Positions 9,953 to 20,338 of a stretch of DNA of 64,000 bases are shown in pieces. The DNA is taken from contig JAPQWV010000738.1 in the NCBI GenBank assembly GCA_027422505.1, positions 186,001-250,000 of the forward strand, read 5' to 3'. Numbering within the stretch: position 1 is the first letter of the stretch; every line of letters starts with the position of its first letter. Both the position numbers and the translations under genes were made by a program. A model generated the notes under the pieces. It was not told the DNA's origin and did not search any database. It worked only from the letters and a program-made list of their open reading frames with translations. The DNA comes from Craterostigma plantagineum (lineage: Eukaryota; Streptophyta; Magnoliopsida; Lamiales; Linderniaceae).

Positions 9953-12329
9953 TCAGGCGTGCTGGCCGAGAGCCTTGGGAAGGTTCTTGGCATATATATC
10001 GGCCCAAACACGGCCTAAAGAAGAACCCCAATTAGCCCATTCGTCCACCTTCTGCCTGACTCGGGTTAGGACAATAGGCAGAGCAACACAAGGGTTTTTT
10101 CGCACGCTTTCCATCACTTCACGAGCATGTTTACCGTACAAGCGTTGGATGCATCTTTCGTCGGTTGCTGCGTAAGAAATAAGGGAGAAAGACGGGCAAT
10201 AATTAGCAACCACTATTTAAAGGACATAAGTTTGATCATTCTCTGCGATCGAATTCAAACCTGTGAAATGGCCATCAATAAAGAACCCATCATCGAGCAC
10301 AATCGAGTGATGGTTAATCTTGATCAAAAACTTCTCGATTCGCCCAGCATATGATTTGAAAGCCTCCACCAAAATCTCCAACTCAAATCTGAAAGATACA
10401 TAGGCCAGAGTTGTGGAGAGCGTATCAGAAGAACAATAAGCTTATAAAATTTTTAATTTTATTACCTATCGTCTTCGCACTTAAACAAGCTCTCCTCGTA
10501 CTTGTTTGGTTGCACGGATATGAAGGAGGAGTTCTCCGTAACAGAAGCAACAGACATGCAACAAGTGTTCAGAACTTCAAGATCCTTATCTGACACGTGA
10601 TGATGCTGCAAAAACCATTTTTTTTTGTCGAGTTAAAATTATAGACTTGGTCAAAACAAATTAAGAGTATCGGCACCAAGAAATTCCTACATAGTTGGGA
10701 AGAAGAAGATAGCTAGGAGTGCAACGACGGAAATTCGATAGATCAAGTTTGGAGCGCTTTTTGCCGTGCACAGCCTTCTCTTTCCCAGCTTCATCATCAA
10801 CTTCATGGGTTCCGTCCAAAATCATAATGGGATTCGAAGAATTTCCTTCATTCAACAACAATAATGTTTCCGAGTTGGCATACAGAACATGGAATAGAAC
10901 TAAAAGTAAAAGAAAAGGATGAAGCTAAAACAAGACGACACGTAGATAATTTTACAACTGTACGAAGCCAAATTATACTTACCTCCCAAATTTTCGACTG
11001 GAAGAGCCGAATCCAATTTCTGCGGCAAGAAGCGGCTAAAATCAGACAGAAGATCTTTGTGATCATCCAAAAGTATTGTAACCTGGGCAGAAGAAAAAGA
11101 AAATTTTACAAGTAATTTTAAAGAAAAATAAATAAACTGTATTGATTCATGTCAGCTCCATGCGTACCTCTTGGACGACCACAGCAATACTCGTCTGCTT
11201 CTTACGGTACATATCTATGATCCCCAGGAAGGATCTATACAAAGAATCGTTGCGCTCCTGGGCAAGCGAAGACAACAAAGATCATATTCTTAGCTGTCAA
11301 ACTCATCTGAAGAACAGAATCATTGCAAGAGTTATCAATATCTACCTTCATTTTGTTCAAAGAACTTCGAATATCTGCTACCTCAGGTCTACTATTCTGG
11401 GGCCCAGGATCTGTGCCATCCTCATCTTCGAGGGTAATTTCGTAACGCTTAGGCCAAAACATGTTGAACCCGCGAATTAAATTCGGATGTCCTCTTAGTA
11501 TAACTTTCACTCGTTGTGAGATATCAGATGGATCAATCCTAACAGAAGGAAAAAGAAAACGATTCACACTCGTAAACATTAAGATTCTCTCTCAACACAT
11601 ATATCAACCATACAAAGAAAAGATCAATTTTACCTTTCACATCCGCTGCCACTGACGACATCCAGGAAATGACGATACTTTTCCCTCTGATCAGGAAAAG
11701 CATCCTTCACTTGGTGTAAGTACTTCTCTGCATCATCAACTGTCAGTTTTTGCTTAAAACTGATATCAACATCAGCTCCCGCGTTGTTTTTATGAGGATG
11801 TGAAGGTCCACGCCTATTATGTTATAAAGAACAAAAAAACATTTAGATTAGATCAAAATCCAGCGCGTAACAAAACATATAAAGCATAAGCAAAACAAGA
11901 ACACAACAAGGTCTCAAATACTACGTACATATACTAAATCTTAAAGAAAATATAAATTTTCATGAACTGTAAATAAATGTAACTCCAAATCCTCATTCGT
12001 GATAAAATTTTAGGGCAAGTTAAATCAAATTATAATATTTCATGACCATTTCAAAACTTTCTGAAACAGCTACCTGATTAGGACAACCAGCTATTTTTGC
12101 ACGTCACAATGCATAATGCACTCATCTTACATATGCCGAATACACAAACAAAAATACACAAGGAATCATCCTACAATACAAATACAAGATTTAACATAGA
12201 ATTAAATCTACCAAATCAAATCGAAGGTAAAAAATAATAAAACAAGTTTTACGATTCTCCAAGAGAGGAAGGCTCAAACGGCAGCTTGGATTGAGGGTTT
12301 GCTTCCGACTCCTCGTGCAATCGCTTCAT
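9953..12329 (-). CDS. Truncated SIN3-like corepressor A (divergent member), copy 1
   Basis: A nuclear scaffold-type protein related to SIN3, which binds repressors through PAH repeats and histone deacetylases through its HID region. Nine exons: 12329-12253, 11813-11634, 11538-11346, 11257-11168, 11082-10983, 10899-10691, 10605-10466, 10388-10261 and 10167-9953. All are in phase and give 443 aa. PAH1 lies in exons 2-3 (VKDAFPDQREKYRHFL; LRGHPNLIRGFNMFWP) and PAH2 in exons 4-5 (DSLYRSFLGIIDMYRKK; LLDDHKDLLSDFSRFLP). The HID begins FRRCTPSYLLLPN and continues [20 protein letters not shown] and DERCIQRLYG to VWADIYAKN. It stops where full-length SIN3 would continue for several hundred residues, and PAH3 is absent. 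It is clearly diverged from members C-E (for example WADIYAKN instead of WVDECAKI) but keeps the same nine-exon plan and has no stop or frameshift. Confidence 0.87.
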
Positions 12330-12388
12330 TTTCTCTGCGCTGCTAGAAGAAAACGAGATTTGTTACCAGACCAATCGTTGAGTGTCCA

Positions 12389-12398
12389 TATATATATA
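12389..12398 (-). promoter_or_regulatory. TATA-like box of SIN3-A
   Basis: tatatatata lies about 60 bases upstream of the SIN3-A start codon on the minus strand. Further upstream (12470-12510) are several gcccat/ggccca elements. Position and context fit a core promoter. The simple AT sequence makes it only probable. Confidence 0.45.
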
Positions 12399-12589
12399 CA
12401 GTCTGTGATGTCGCATCGTAAGAGCCCTAATTAAAAGTCCACAAGACGGTAAAAGCCCAAATTTACCATATTGGCCCATTTTATCTCACAGCCCATATAG
12501 GCCCACGTCATCTCTCGGTATAGATCTTTCAATAGCGCTTCAACCCTTAAGTCATCGGTGATGTATCGACCTTCCATTTCATGACTCAA

Positions 12590-12760
12590 TTTGTGCATCG
12601 ACCGTCAAATCGACGAGTTCTTGAAGTTGACGCCAAGTATCTCTCAAAAATAAATACAAATTTTTTAGAACAAATGAGTAATCAGCTGAACTTATACTAG
12701 CCAGATGCATGCATACCTCTTGGGAAAACCTCTCAAGAATTGCAGACCGATTCATGTTTC
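12590..12760 (-). pseudogene. Relic of SIN3-like PAH2 exons (fragment 1)
   Basis: A short stretch at about 12752-12717 encodes ILERFSQE followed by a gt donor. It resembles the end of PAH2 exon 4 in the intact genes (GITEVSQE then gt). A weaker match to exon 5 follows at about 12645-12610. No other exons are seen. Copy 2: about 42803-42973. Confidence 0.3.
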
Positions 12761-13600
12761 TGTAAAAAACGCGTTTTTATTTGAAAACTCATAACATCCT
12801 AACTGCACAATGAAAACAGTTTTGAAGGGTTCAGGGATATCTAAGGCTGTGCGAGTAAACTTCAATTCATCGAAGCACCGAGAACTGAACTAAATAGTAA
12901 TAATGAAAACTTTGATGAATACAAAGTCCCCTGCTTTTTGCAATAAATCTGACTAAAACATGCAAACAAAAGTTAGGAATAGTAACCCACACAATATACC
13001 ATCAACGCATAGCAGTTAGCTCTCAACACTTTCAGATATTCACAAAAACTTCCATGAGATATGAATAGTTTGGGAGCAAATCAGCAACCTGGAACCTTTA
13101 GGAGGAATAAATTGAATAAACCAAATCTCAATTTACAAAAATTCAGAAAACTATAATGAGAGAATTGATCAAAAGAAGAAAAAGGAAGTAAAGCAAATGA
13201 AAATTTCTATAACTAAGTGGAAAATGGATAAACTAAATACAAAGCAGTCGGGTGAACACACGTGGATTACGCTTACAATGCAAACCAATAACGCAAACTG
13301 CCCCATCCTCGTAAATTAATACGACAGTTTCAAATAGAGATGACAGTGCTCATACCAAACTTGGTTGAAAGAAGATGATCGAACAGGTGTCGGGCTATAT
13401 GCCAAACTATAGATATTCAGCGGCCAAATAAGTAAATCAAAACCAGTTCAAAAATCTTTCGAAGTATATAATAAGTACATAAATTAAATAACATCAAACA
13501 AGAAATAGTGACTTACACAACTCACTTTCCAGCGCATCTTTCTCATCACATAGGCCAAAATACAAGTACGCACAAAATCTTCAATTGCACAAGCCGAAAC
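12761..13600. other. AT-rich spacer in the SIN3-like array
   Basis: I see no convincing exon here. It lies between two SIN3-like relics, so it probably derives from old array units decayed beyond recognition. Confidence 0.35.
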
Positions 13601-13609
13601 ATCTACAAG

Positions 13610-13800
13610 AATTCAGTAAGCTCGTCAATGATCTTCGGGGTTAACCAGAAGTTCCAAAACCTGGCACAGCAAAAAAAAAAAAAAACAAATTTTAGAACAA
13701 CGAAATAATTTGATTGAACTTAATACAAATTTAAATGCAGGAATACCTCTTGGAAACCTCAATGGCGCCCTTGTGATGACCATGGTAACTACATCAATAA
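13610..13800 (-). pseudogene. Relic of SIN3-like PAH2 exons (fragment 2)
   Basis: On the minus strand, HHKGAIEVSKR followed by gtatt (about 13795-13748) matches the exon-4 end [13 protein letters not shown]/gtatt of the intact genes. After a poly-A-containing spacer, VLELLVNPEDH then a stop (about 13660-13625) resembles the exon-5 start [14 protein letters not shown]1 and HID exons are missing. Copy 2: about 43823-44013. Confidence 0.42.
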
Positions 13801-14294
13801 AGAACGATTTAGACAATAGTGAAAGGGTTTATACGCTAAGCTCAGCTGAAATAATAAAGACAACAAAAGGGATGATAACTTAATAACTGAATCAGGGCGA
13901 AAACCCAACATGTCAACTCTTCTCTATGATTGAAACAGAATAAGCAAACAAGAAACATAAATAGATCAAAATTTCAGGGTTTGTGAATTTTTGCATTAGG
14001 TTAAAAAAACAGTGATATAGTAGAGATGAAAATCGGAGATGAAGGGGAATAAAGATAAAATTGGGCAAAGGAGAAGATTCAGAATAAAAAGGAGAATTTA
14101 GAATATATGGATTCATTTAGCCAACTTTATTATGGCTAAGTTTTCAGGCCCAAGAAGCTCAAGGCCCAATCTCAAGGATTCATGTAGCATGTCAAAAAAA
14201 ACCAAGTCACATACTGATCTTTGTCCAGTCAGATAATCATCTCTACTTCGAACACAAATTCTGAAGCTCGACGTATTATTAGATCGCTCGATGG

Positions 14295-15421
14295 CTAACA
14301 CAACTGAGCCGTGCCATGCGATGACGTGTCTCTCTCTTTCCATGCTCGGAAAACCTCGAGTGAATCTTAGCGCATTCGTCGACCCATCGATTTAGCTTCT
14401 GCCTAACGCGCGCGTTAGGATGATGAGCAATGCGCGATATGGTCTTTCCCGAAGAGAACTAATCACTTCAGGCCGTACAACCTTTTGATGCATAACAAGC
14501 AGAATAAAAAGATGGAGACCATATAAATTAGCAAAAACCGCAGTATTTAAACAAAGATATATCTGCAATCGCAACAATATTCAACGTATAGTATATATAT
14601 ATTTAACATAAACGCATACAATTTTATGTTTACCTATCGTCTTCGCATTTAAACAAGCTCTCCTCGTAGTGAGGAGTGGTTACAGACACCCTGCGATCGT
14701 TTAGAACTTCATTATCAAGATCAGTCCTTCCACTAGCTCTAGAGATGGGATGCTGCAAAAACAAATTTGTCGAATTACATCGTAACTATGTTAATAACAT
14801 ATATTAAAATATAAAAAACCACTTACACCATGAAAATTCTTACACGTTAATTAGGAAGAAGCTGATAACCCGGAGTGCAGCGATGACATTCTTCAACTAC
14901 ACGCGCTTTCTCCGACATCCTCGAGTGTATGGAAGAATGTCCTTCGTTCAATGAAGTTTCTGAGATTGATAGACAGCATGAAACAAAATCGAAGGTTCAG
15001 ACGGTTGCAAATAAATACTTAACACTTAGGGTGCGTCTGGTCCGCAGAATTCGGTGTGGAAAAGAAAAGAAAAGTATGGTCATACGCATTGAACCATTGC
15101 ACATTACGCTTCACGTGTCGTACCATTCCGCTTTTTCTTTTCTTTTCTACGTCAAAATCCGTAAACCGAACACAGCCTTAAGATATTGAGCGCAGCCTAA
15201 TATATATGGGGGGTAAAACGGTTTTAAAAGTTTGTTTTTTCCGCATACCGCCAGAACCATATACGCGTTTAAAATAAATCGAAGAAGGAAAATAGCGCAA
15301 TGTATAGCTCACTTTTCAGCTGGCGAGATCCTTCCACTGTATGCGCCGAAGCCGAAGAATCTGGCAAGAATTTGCGAAATTCCACTAGAAGATCGCCGTG
15401 GTTCGCCAAGAGCGACGAAAC
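14295..15421 (-). pseudogene. SIN3-like pseudogene B, copy 1
   Basis: Corresponds to the 3' half of genes C-E and is broken in several ways. Exons 1-4 (PAH1 and half of PAH2) are missing: the sequence before exon 5 ([15 protein letters not shown], 15421) switches to PLC-unit flank. Exon 6 is present (RCTPGYQLLPN) but runs into TAA where the others have a splice donor. Exon 7 has lost about 45 bases, so the [11 protein letters not shown] part is gone. Exon 8 is missing. Exon 9 is frameshifted after [14 protein letters not shown] 149-base transposon-like element interrupts the intron between exons 5 and 6. It is closest to member D in exon 6 (EKARVVEECHRC). Confidence 0.82.
15029..15177. mobile_element. 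Tourist/PIF-Harbinger-like MITE in pseudogene B
   Basis: 149 bases bounded by imperfect terminal inverted repeats. The left end is gggtgcgtctggtccgcaga, and the right end read inward is ggctgtgttcggtttacgga, both leading into gaaaagaaaagaaaa. It is flanked by a 3-base TTA target duplication (15026-15028 and 15178-15180). The same place in genes C and D reads straight through (cacttaaagatattg, cgcttaaaatattg), so the empty site is visible. A TTA duplication and G-rich ends fit PIF/Harbinger MITEs. It has no coding capacity. Confidence 0.72.
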
Positions 15422-15479
15422 CTGGAGCAAAAAAATATAGAGTAAGATTTGTGTTTCTATAATTCTCGGCTCATATCCT

Positions 15480-15792
15480 GCCGTCAGTGCATATAAATAG
15501 TATCACACTTGTCTTAGGGTTTGTTGGTAATGACTCGGCTGATTGTACACAAAGCCCCATGACAACTCGATTTCCTGGGCCCACTGTCTTTGACATTCAT
15601 AAGTACTTTATAATTATAATGCTTGTATAAAATATCGTAATTATTTTATGTAAATTAAACAGCAAATCACACACATCACCGTCCGTAAGTATATACGGCG
15701 AAAGATCCTCGGAACAAGATTCTGTCTCATCTTTCAAAAAATATACGCTCAGCCTCAGGCGAACAGTGTTTTCCTCAAAATGGTTAGCGATT
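15480..15792. other. Shared module flank (former SIN3 promoter region) of unit B
   Basis: Contains the same conserved block as units C-E: tataaata near 15500, ttagggttt near 15515, and the tgacattcataaatact-like segment. In the other units this block lies upstream of the SIN3-like start codon. Here it sits directly against exon 5 of pseudogene B, so the promoter survives while the 5' exons have been deleted. Confidence 0.5.
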
Positions 15793-16234
15793 GAAATCAG
15801 TTTTACAACAATAATAATAAGTGTCGAAATAAACAACCATTGAAGCTCGATGGAATTCCTTGTCCAAGAACTGTTTCCAGGCCCTTGTGCTTCAGCTTGA
15901 GTATCATCCGCTAATAGCGCTTGCGGTGGTGGAGAAGAAAGAATAGGGACATCGCACGTACCAAACGTTGCATACTTGATAGAAGATAATACGATAATTG
16001 TCGATGAAATTTATCGAAGATTCAATTAGAAGATAATTGTTTTCTATAGTACATACTTGATAGAAATCGACTGAAATTTGGCCAAGGCCTACCCTCGACT
16101 CGATGACAGGTCTTCATCATCTTAATCAATGATGCAGCATTGTCCACGCAAGCCTCGCTTACGTTAGGGTTTTGTTCGAAATAATTCACAAGCATTAGCG
16201 ATTTCGAAGTCGAGTTCATATAAACCAAGTTCAC
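15793..16234 (-). pseudogene. PLC-X-domain pseudogene fragment 2, copy 1
   Basis: A remnant of the 3' end of the PLC-X gene. [18 protein letters not shown] to EGRPWPNF matches the fifth exon of the coding core, then a small deletion shifts the frame (PNFSRFLSS instead of [10 protein letters not shown]). The next exon ([15 protein letters not shown]) is absent. The sequence jumps to [11 protein letters not shown] of the last exon and continues into the hydrophobic C-terminal segment without the usual stop. No 5' exons are present. Confidence 0.75.
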
Positions 16235-16352
16235 AAACTGATCCTTGTCCTAGATATAATCAACTATAACTTCCGAACACAAAAACAGACGTTCTTCTCA
16301 CACGTCTCGTGTCATATGTCGAAAGTGTAGTTTTAGCGCCGTAATACGATGG

Positions 16353-18738
16353 CTAACATAATTGAGCCATGCCATGCGATGACGCCTCTCCCTTTCCACG
16401 CTCGGATAACCTCGAATGAAATTTAGCGCATTCATCGACCCAAACGCAAGCAAAACCTGAACGAGAATCGGCCCATCGATTCAGCTTCTGCCTAACGCGG
16501 GTTAGAATGATGAGCAACGCGCGATACGGTCTTTCCCGAAGAGAGCTAATCATTTCAGGACCAACCGCACCGTACAACCGTTCGATGCACCGTACGTCAA
16601 TTGCTGCATAATAATAATATGGAATTAGCAACCACATATGTACATAAATAAACATCTGAACTGCGTAACGATTTTATATATATATTTATCGCATTAAAAT
16701 AACCTGTGAAATGGTCCTCGATACGAAAGGGACCGACGTGGCTAACTAAGCCGCGATGCATGTTGTACAAAACCTCGTCGGCTCGGCTGGCGAAGGACCT
16801 GAAGGACTCGAGCAGCATGTCCATCTCGAATCTAAAAAACAGCGCAAAATAAGAAAAAAATAATCGTGTAGCTAGAGAGAGATATAAATAATAATACTTC
16901 AAACACGGCGCATTTAAACATATACATTTCTTTTTTCTTACCTATCGTCGTCCCACTTGATCAAGCTCTCCCCGTACTGGTTTCGTCGCATGTGTCTGAA
17001 TGAGGAGGAGTTCTCACTACCAGCGGCTACAGACACCCAACGATCGTTTAGAACTTCATTTTCCAGATCGGTCCTTCCACTAGCTCTAGAGATACTATGC
17101 TACAATAACAAAAATTTTGTCGAATTAGATTGCAGTAACATCGATTAATACAAAATATTGACCAAGAAATTCTTACATCGTTAGGAAGAAGCCTATAGCT
17201 GGGAGTGCAGCGATGGCATTTGGAAGAATGTCCTCCTTCATTCATAGATGTTTCTGAGATTGACGGACAACATGAAACAAAATCGAAGGATCAAACGGAT
17301 GAAGAACATACCTATAAACACTTAAAGATATTGAGCAGCCTTATATGAACGGTAAAGCGGTTGTAAAAGTTGTTTTTTTTTTTTTTTCGTATAACGCCAG
17401 AAACCATATATACGTATAAATAAGATCGAAGAAGGAAAATAGCGCAATATATAGCTCACTTTTCAGCTGGCGAGAACCTTCAACAGTATGCGCCGAATCT
17501 GGCAAGAATTTGGGAAATTCTTCTAGAAGATCACCGTGGTTCGCCAAGAGTGACGAAACCTGGAGCAAAAGAATACATTGTAAAGCAATCAAATGAAATG
17601 ATTCCAAGTCATATCATATGCAATGCGATACCTCATGGGAAACCTCGGTGTTGCCCTTCTGCTGCTTTCTGTGCGCTTCCAAGATTTGAAGTAACGATCT
17701 ATGCACCGAAGCATCGCGTTTCTGCCCAAGCCCAAGAAAGACAAACAAAGGCCATAATGTGAGTTACAAAAAACAAAATTTGAAAAAAAAAAACAATAAT
17801 ACAATCGTTGAATGAGTCGTCGATAAATCCACCTTGAGTTCGCTGAGGAAACTTGTCGCATCCTTCAAATCAAACTTCACATTTTGCTGCGAAGGCGCGC
17901 CATCCTCGTTCGCGAGGGTAATTTTGTCGCCCTCGGACAAGAACAAGTTAAACCCGAGAATCAAGCTCGGGTGTCCCTCAAATAACTCCTTTACGCGCTG
18001 AATGACGCCAGATAATGGAATTCTGCAAAGAAAAAAATATGAGCAGGTGCAAATTTTGATTCATTTCTATATATAACGCACATCAACCTCAACAAGAACG
18101 GATCAATTTACCTCCGATGCTTGAAATCTTTAATTAAATTGAGGAAATTGTCGTACTTTTCACGCTGATCGTGGAAAGCACACTTCACTTCCCATAAATA
18201 ATTAAACTCTTCGTCCATACACGGTTGTTGCGCACCACCGACATTCTCACCTTCTTTGTTGCTCTTAGAAGTTTGTGAAGGTTCAGACCTATGATGCATT
18301 GAAGATGAAATTATAAATATAACACAAAACAAAACATATAAAGTAAGCTTAGCATACAACAGTCTTCTAGTAATACTATTTTTTTTAGAGAAACTCTAGT
18401 TTCGCGGTAAAACCCTAATGGTTCTTTCCAAATTCTTATTTTTCCCGTTTAATTCAAGATTGCATCAAATTCATCATTTGTAGAGTTCTCAATTCAACAT
18501 CTGTATGAAGAAGTGACGTAATTAGACTCATAACACAAGATAATATACCATCCATAGAGATCTTTTGCATGTCATATAAAATAACACTAATATTACACAT
18601 TATGCTTCTACGTACCACCACAACACATGAACAAGAATTTGCTCAAAATACACAAGAAACTGAAGACGGTGTATGTAAACAATTGAAGAAGACTTACGAT
18701 TGAGGCTGTGCTCCACGACCCTCTCGCGATCTCTTCAT
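16353..18738 (-). CDS. Truncated SIN3-like corepressor C, copy 1
   Basis: An intact 403-aa member of the local SIN3-like family. Nine exons: 18738-18698, 18288-18112, 18022-17833, 17721-17632, 17559-17460, 17253-17177, 17099-16942, 16831-16704 and 16603-16353. All are GT-AG and in phase. Starts [14 protein letters not shown], a basic, possibly nuclear-localising N-terminus. PAH1: [16 protein letters not shown] and [19 protein letters not shown]2: [17 protein letters not shown] and [83 protein letters not shown], ending [13 protein letters not shown] and a 20-residue polar tail. HID point changes versus D/E are [12 protein letters not shown] in place of [12 protein letters not shown]. No PAH3 and no C-terminal half. 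Probably binds class I HDACs and/or PAH partners, but this is inference from the family. Confidence 0.88.
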
Positions 18739-19617
18739 TGCTCTACGTAAGAAAACAAAGCTGCAAATCAAAGAAAAAAGGAAGATATTAACGATGGTAA
18801 CGTAATGGAACCAAGGAAAAAGAAAAGGACAAATTCAACAAGTGAGGACTGATTCCCCAACATGTTAAACCTCGTCTCCATTTAAAAAGAACCATCTGAA
18901 AACCAGATCTAGAAAAAAGTACAAACAAACAAGCTGTATTTAGACACATCTGAGATCAATGAACGTTCTGAAACTCAATTTTCATTCTTACATTTTCTCA
19001 GACTGCTTTCTTAATCTTCACCAGCGGCTGCCACCTTATGCGCAGGAGCAACAACTGAAATGATGCCTTGTATCAGAGATGAATCAAGAAAATATTTCGA
19101 ACCCTTTTCTTCCAATGAAGTAAATTTCGTGATGATTTTAGAATGATAGACTGTGACTTGTCGAAGCTCAGGGAAAGGACGAAGGAGTGAAATATAGAGA
19201 GAGAAGATTTGTGTCTCTAGAACTCTCGGCTCATATCCTACCATCATCAGAGAGTGCATATAAATAGTCTTTGTCTTAGGGTTTGTTGGTAATGACTGGG
19301 CTGATTGGACACAAAGCCCCATGACAACTCGATTTCCTGGCCCACTGTCTCTGACATTCATAAATACTTTATAGTTCTTTAAGCTTGTATAAAATATCGT
19401 AATTATTTTTGTATGTAACGTCATCAAATCACACATATCACCATCCGTAAGTATATACGTCGAAAGATCCTCGTACCAAGATTTTATCTCATCTTTCAAT
19501 AAATATATCTCAAAAGATCCTCGTAGACCAAGATTCTGTCTCATCTTTCAATAAATATATCTCAGCCTCAGGCGAACAATGTTTTCCTCAAAATGGTTTG
19601 GCGAATGAAATCATTTT
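18739..19617. promoter_or_regulatory. 5' flank of SIN3-C (shared module promoter block)
   Basis: Conserved among units C, D and E. On the minus strand it carries telo-box AAACCCTAA (19284-19276) followed by TATTTATA (19266-19259). A leader of roughly 500 bases then runs to the ATG. A gcag/gtag acceptor just before the start codon suggests an intron in the 5' UTR. A 51-base tandem duplication (19461-19510 / 19511-19562) lies at its distal end. No gene is seen. Confidence 0.5.
19259..19284 (-). promoter_or_regulatory. TATA box and telo-box of SIN3-C
   Basis: TATTTATA and AAACCCTAA on the minus strand, 10 bases apart. The same pair occurs at 23273-23298 (unit D), near 15500-15516 (unit B), and in a variant form (TATATA) near 27875-27905 (unit E). 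Conservation across units argues for function. Confidence 0.5.
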
Positions 19618-20215
19618 TACAACAATAATATTAAGAGCGTCGAAATAGACAACCATTAAAGCTCGATGGAATTCCTTTGTCCAAGAACTGTTTCCTTGCC
19701 CTTGTGCTTCATCTTTGAGTATCATCTGCTAATTGCGCCGGTGGTGGAGGAGAATGAATAGGGACATTGCACGTACCAAACGTTGCATTTTCCTGCAAAA
19801 ATACCTTCATAATCTTACATAAAACTTTATAACACAAAACAACTCTTGTAATAATATAATGGCATCACACATATACCTTGCAATAAGCAACGTTTCCACA
19901 GCCACATGCCAACAGTGCCCATTCGCTTCGTCAACTGCTTCTGATGCTCCTCCACCGTCGCTCCTCTGCAATCGAATCGATAATTGTCAATGAAATTTAT
20001 CGAAGATTCAATTAGAAGATAATTGTTTTCTATATCGAACTTGACAGAAACCGACCGCGATGAAATTTCAAGGGCTACCCTCGACTCGATGGCAGGTTTT
20101 CATCATCTAAATCGATGCCGCCGAGTTGTCCACGCAAGCCTCGCTTGCGTTAGGGTTTTGTTCGAAAATAATTCCAAGCATTAGCGATTCATAGTCGAGT
20201 TCATATAAACCAAGT
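19618..20215 (-). pseudogene. PLC-X-domain pseudogene fragment 3, copy 1
   Basis: The three last exons of the PLC-X gene are recognisable but broken. The MNS..SKSL exon carries frameshifts and stops (for example the SASLIKMM region now reads into stops). The [12 protein letters not shown] exon is shifted at the Cys-rich part. The last exon ([18 protein letters not shown]) loses frame after ADDTQ. No 5' exons. It lies just upstream of SIN3-C's promoter block. Confidence 0.75.
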
Positions 20216-20338
20216 TGAAAACTGATCCCCGTCCACAGTTATATAATCAACAATAACTTCCGAGCACAAAAACAGACGTTGTTCTCACACGTCTCTTGTC
20301 ATATATTGAAAGTGTAGTTTTAGCGCCGAATACGATGG

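Noticed and set aside
19011..19544. 177-codon minus-strand frame in the SIN3-C 5' flank
   Set aside because: It spans the TATA/telo-box block and a tandem duplication. The frame is not kept in units D or E. Treated as non-coding.
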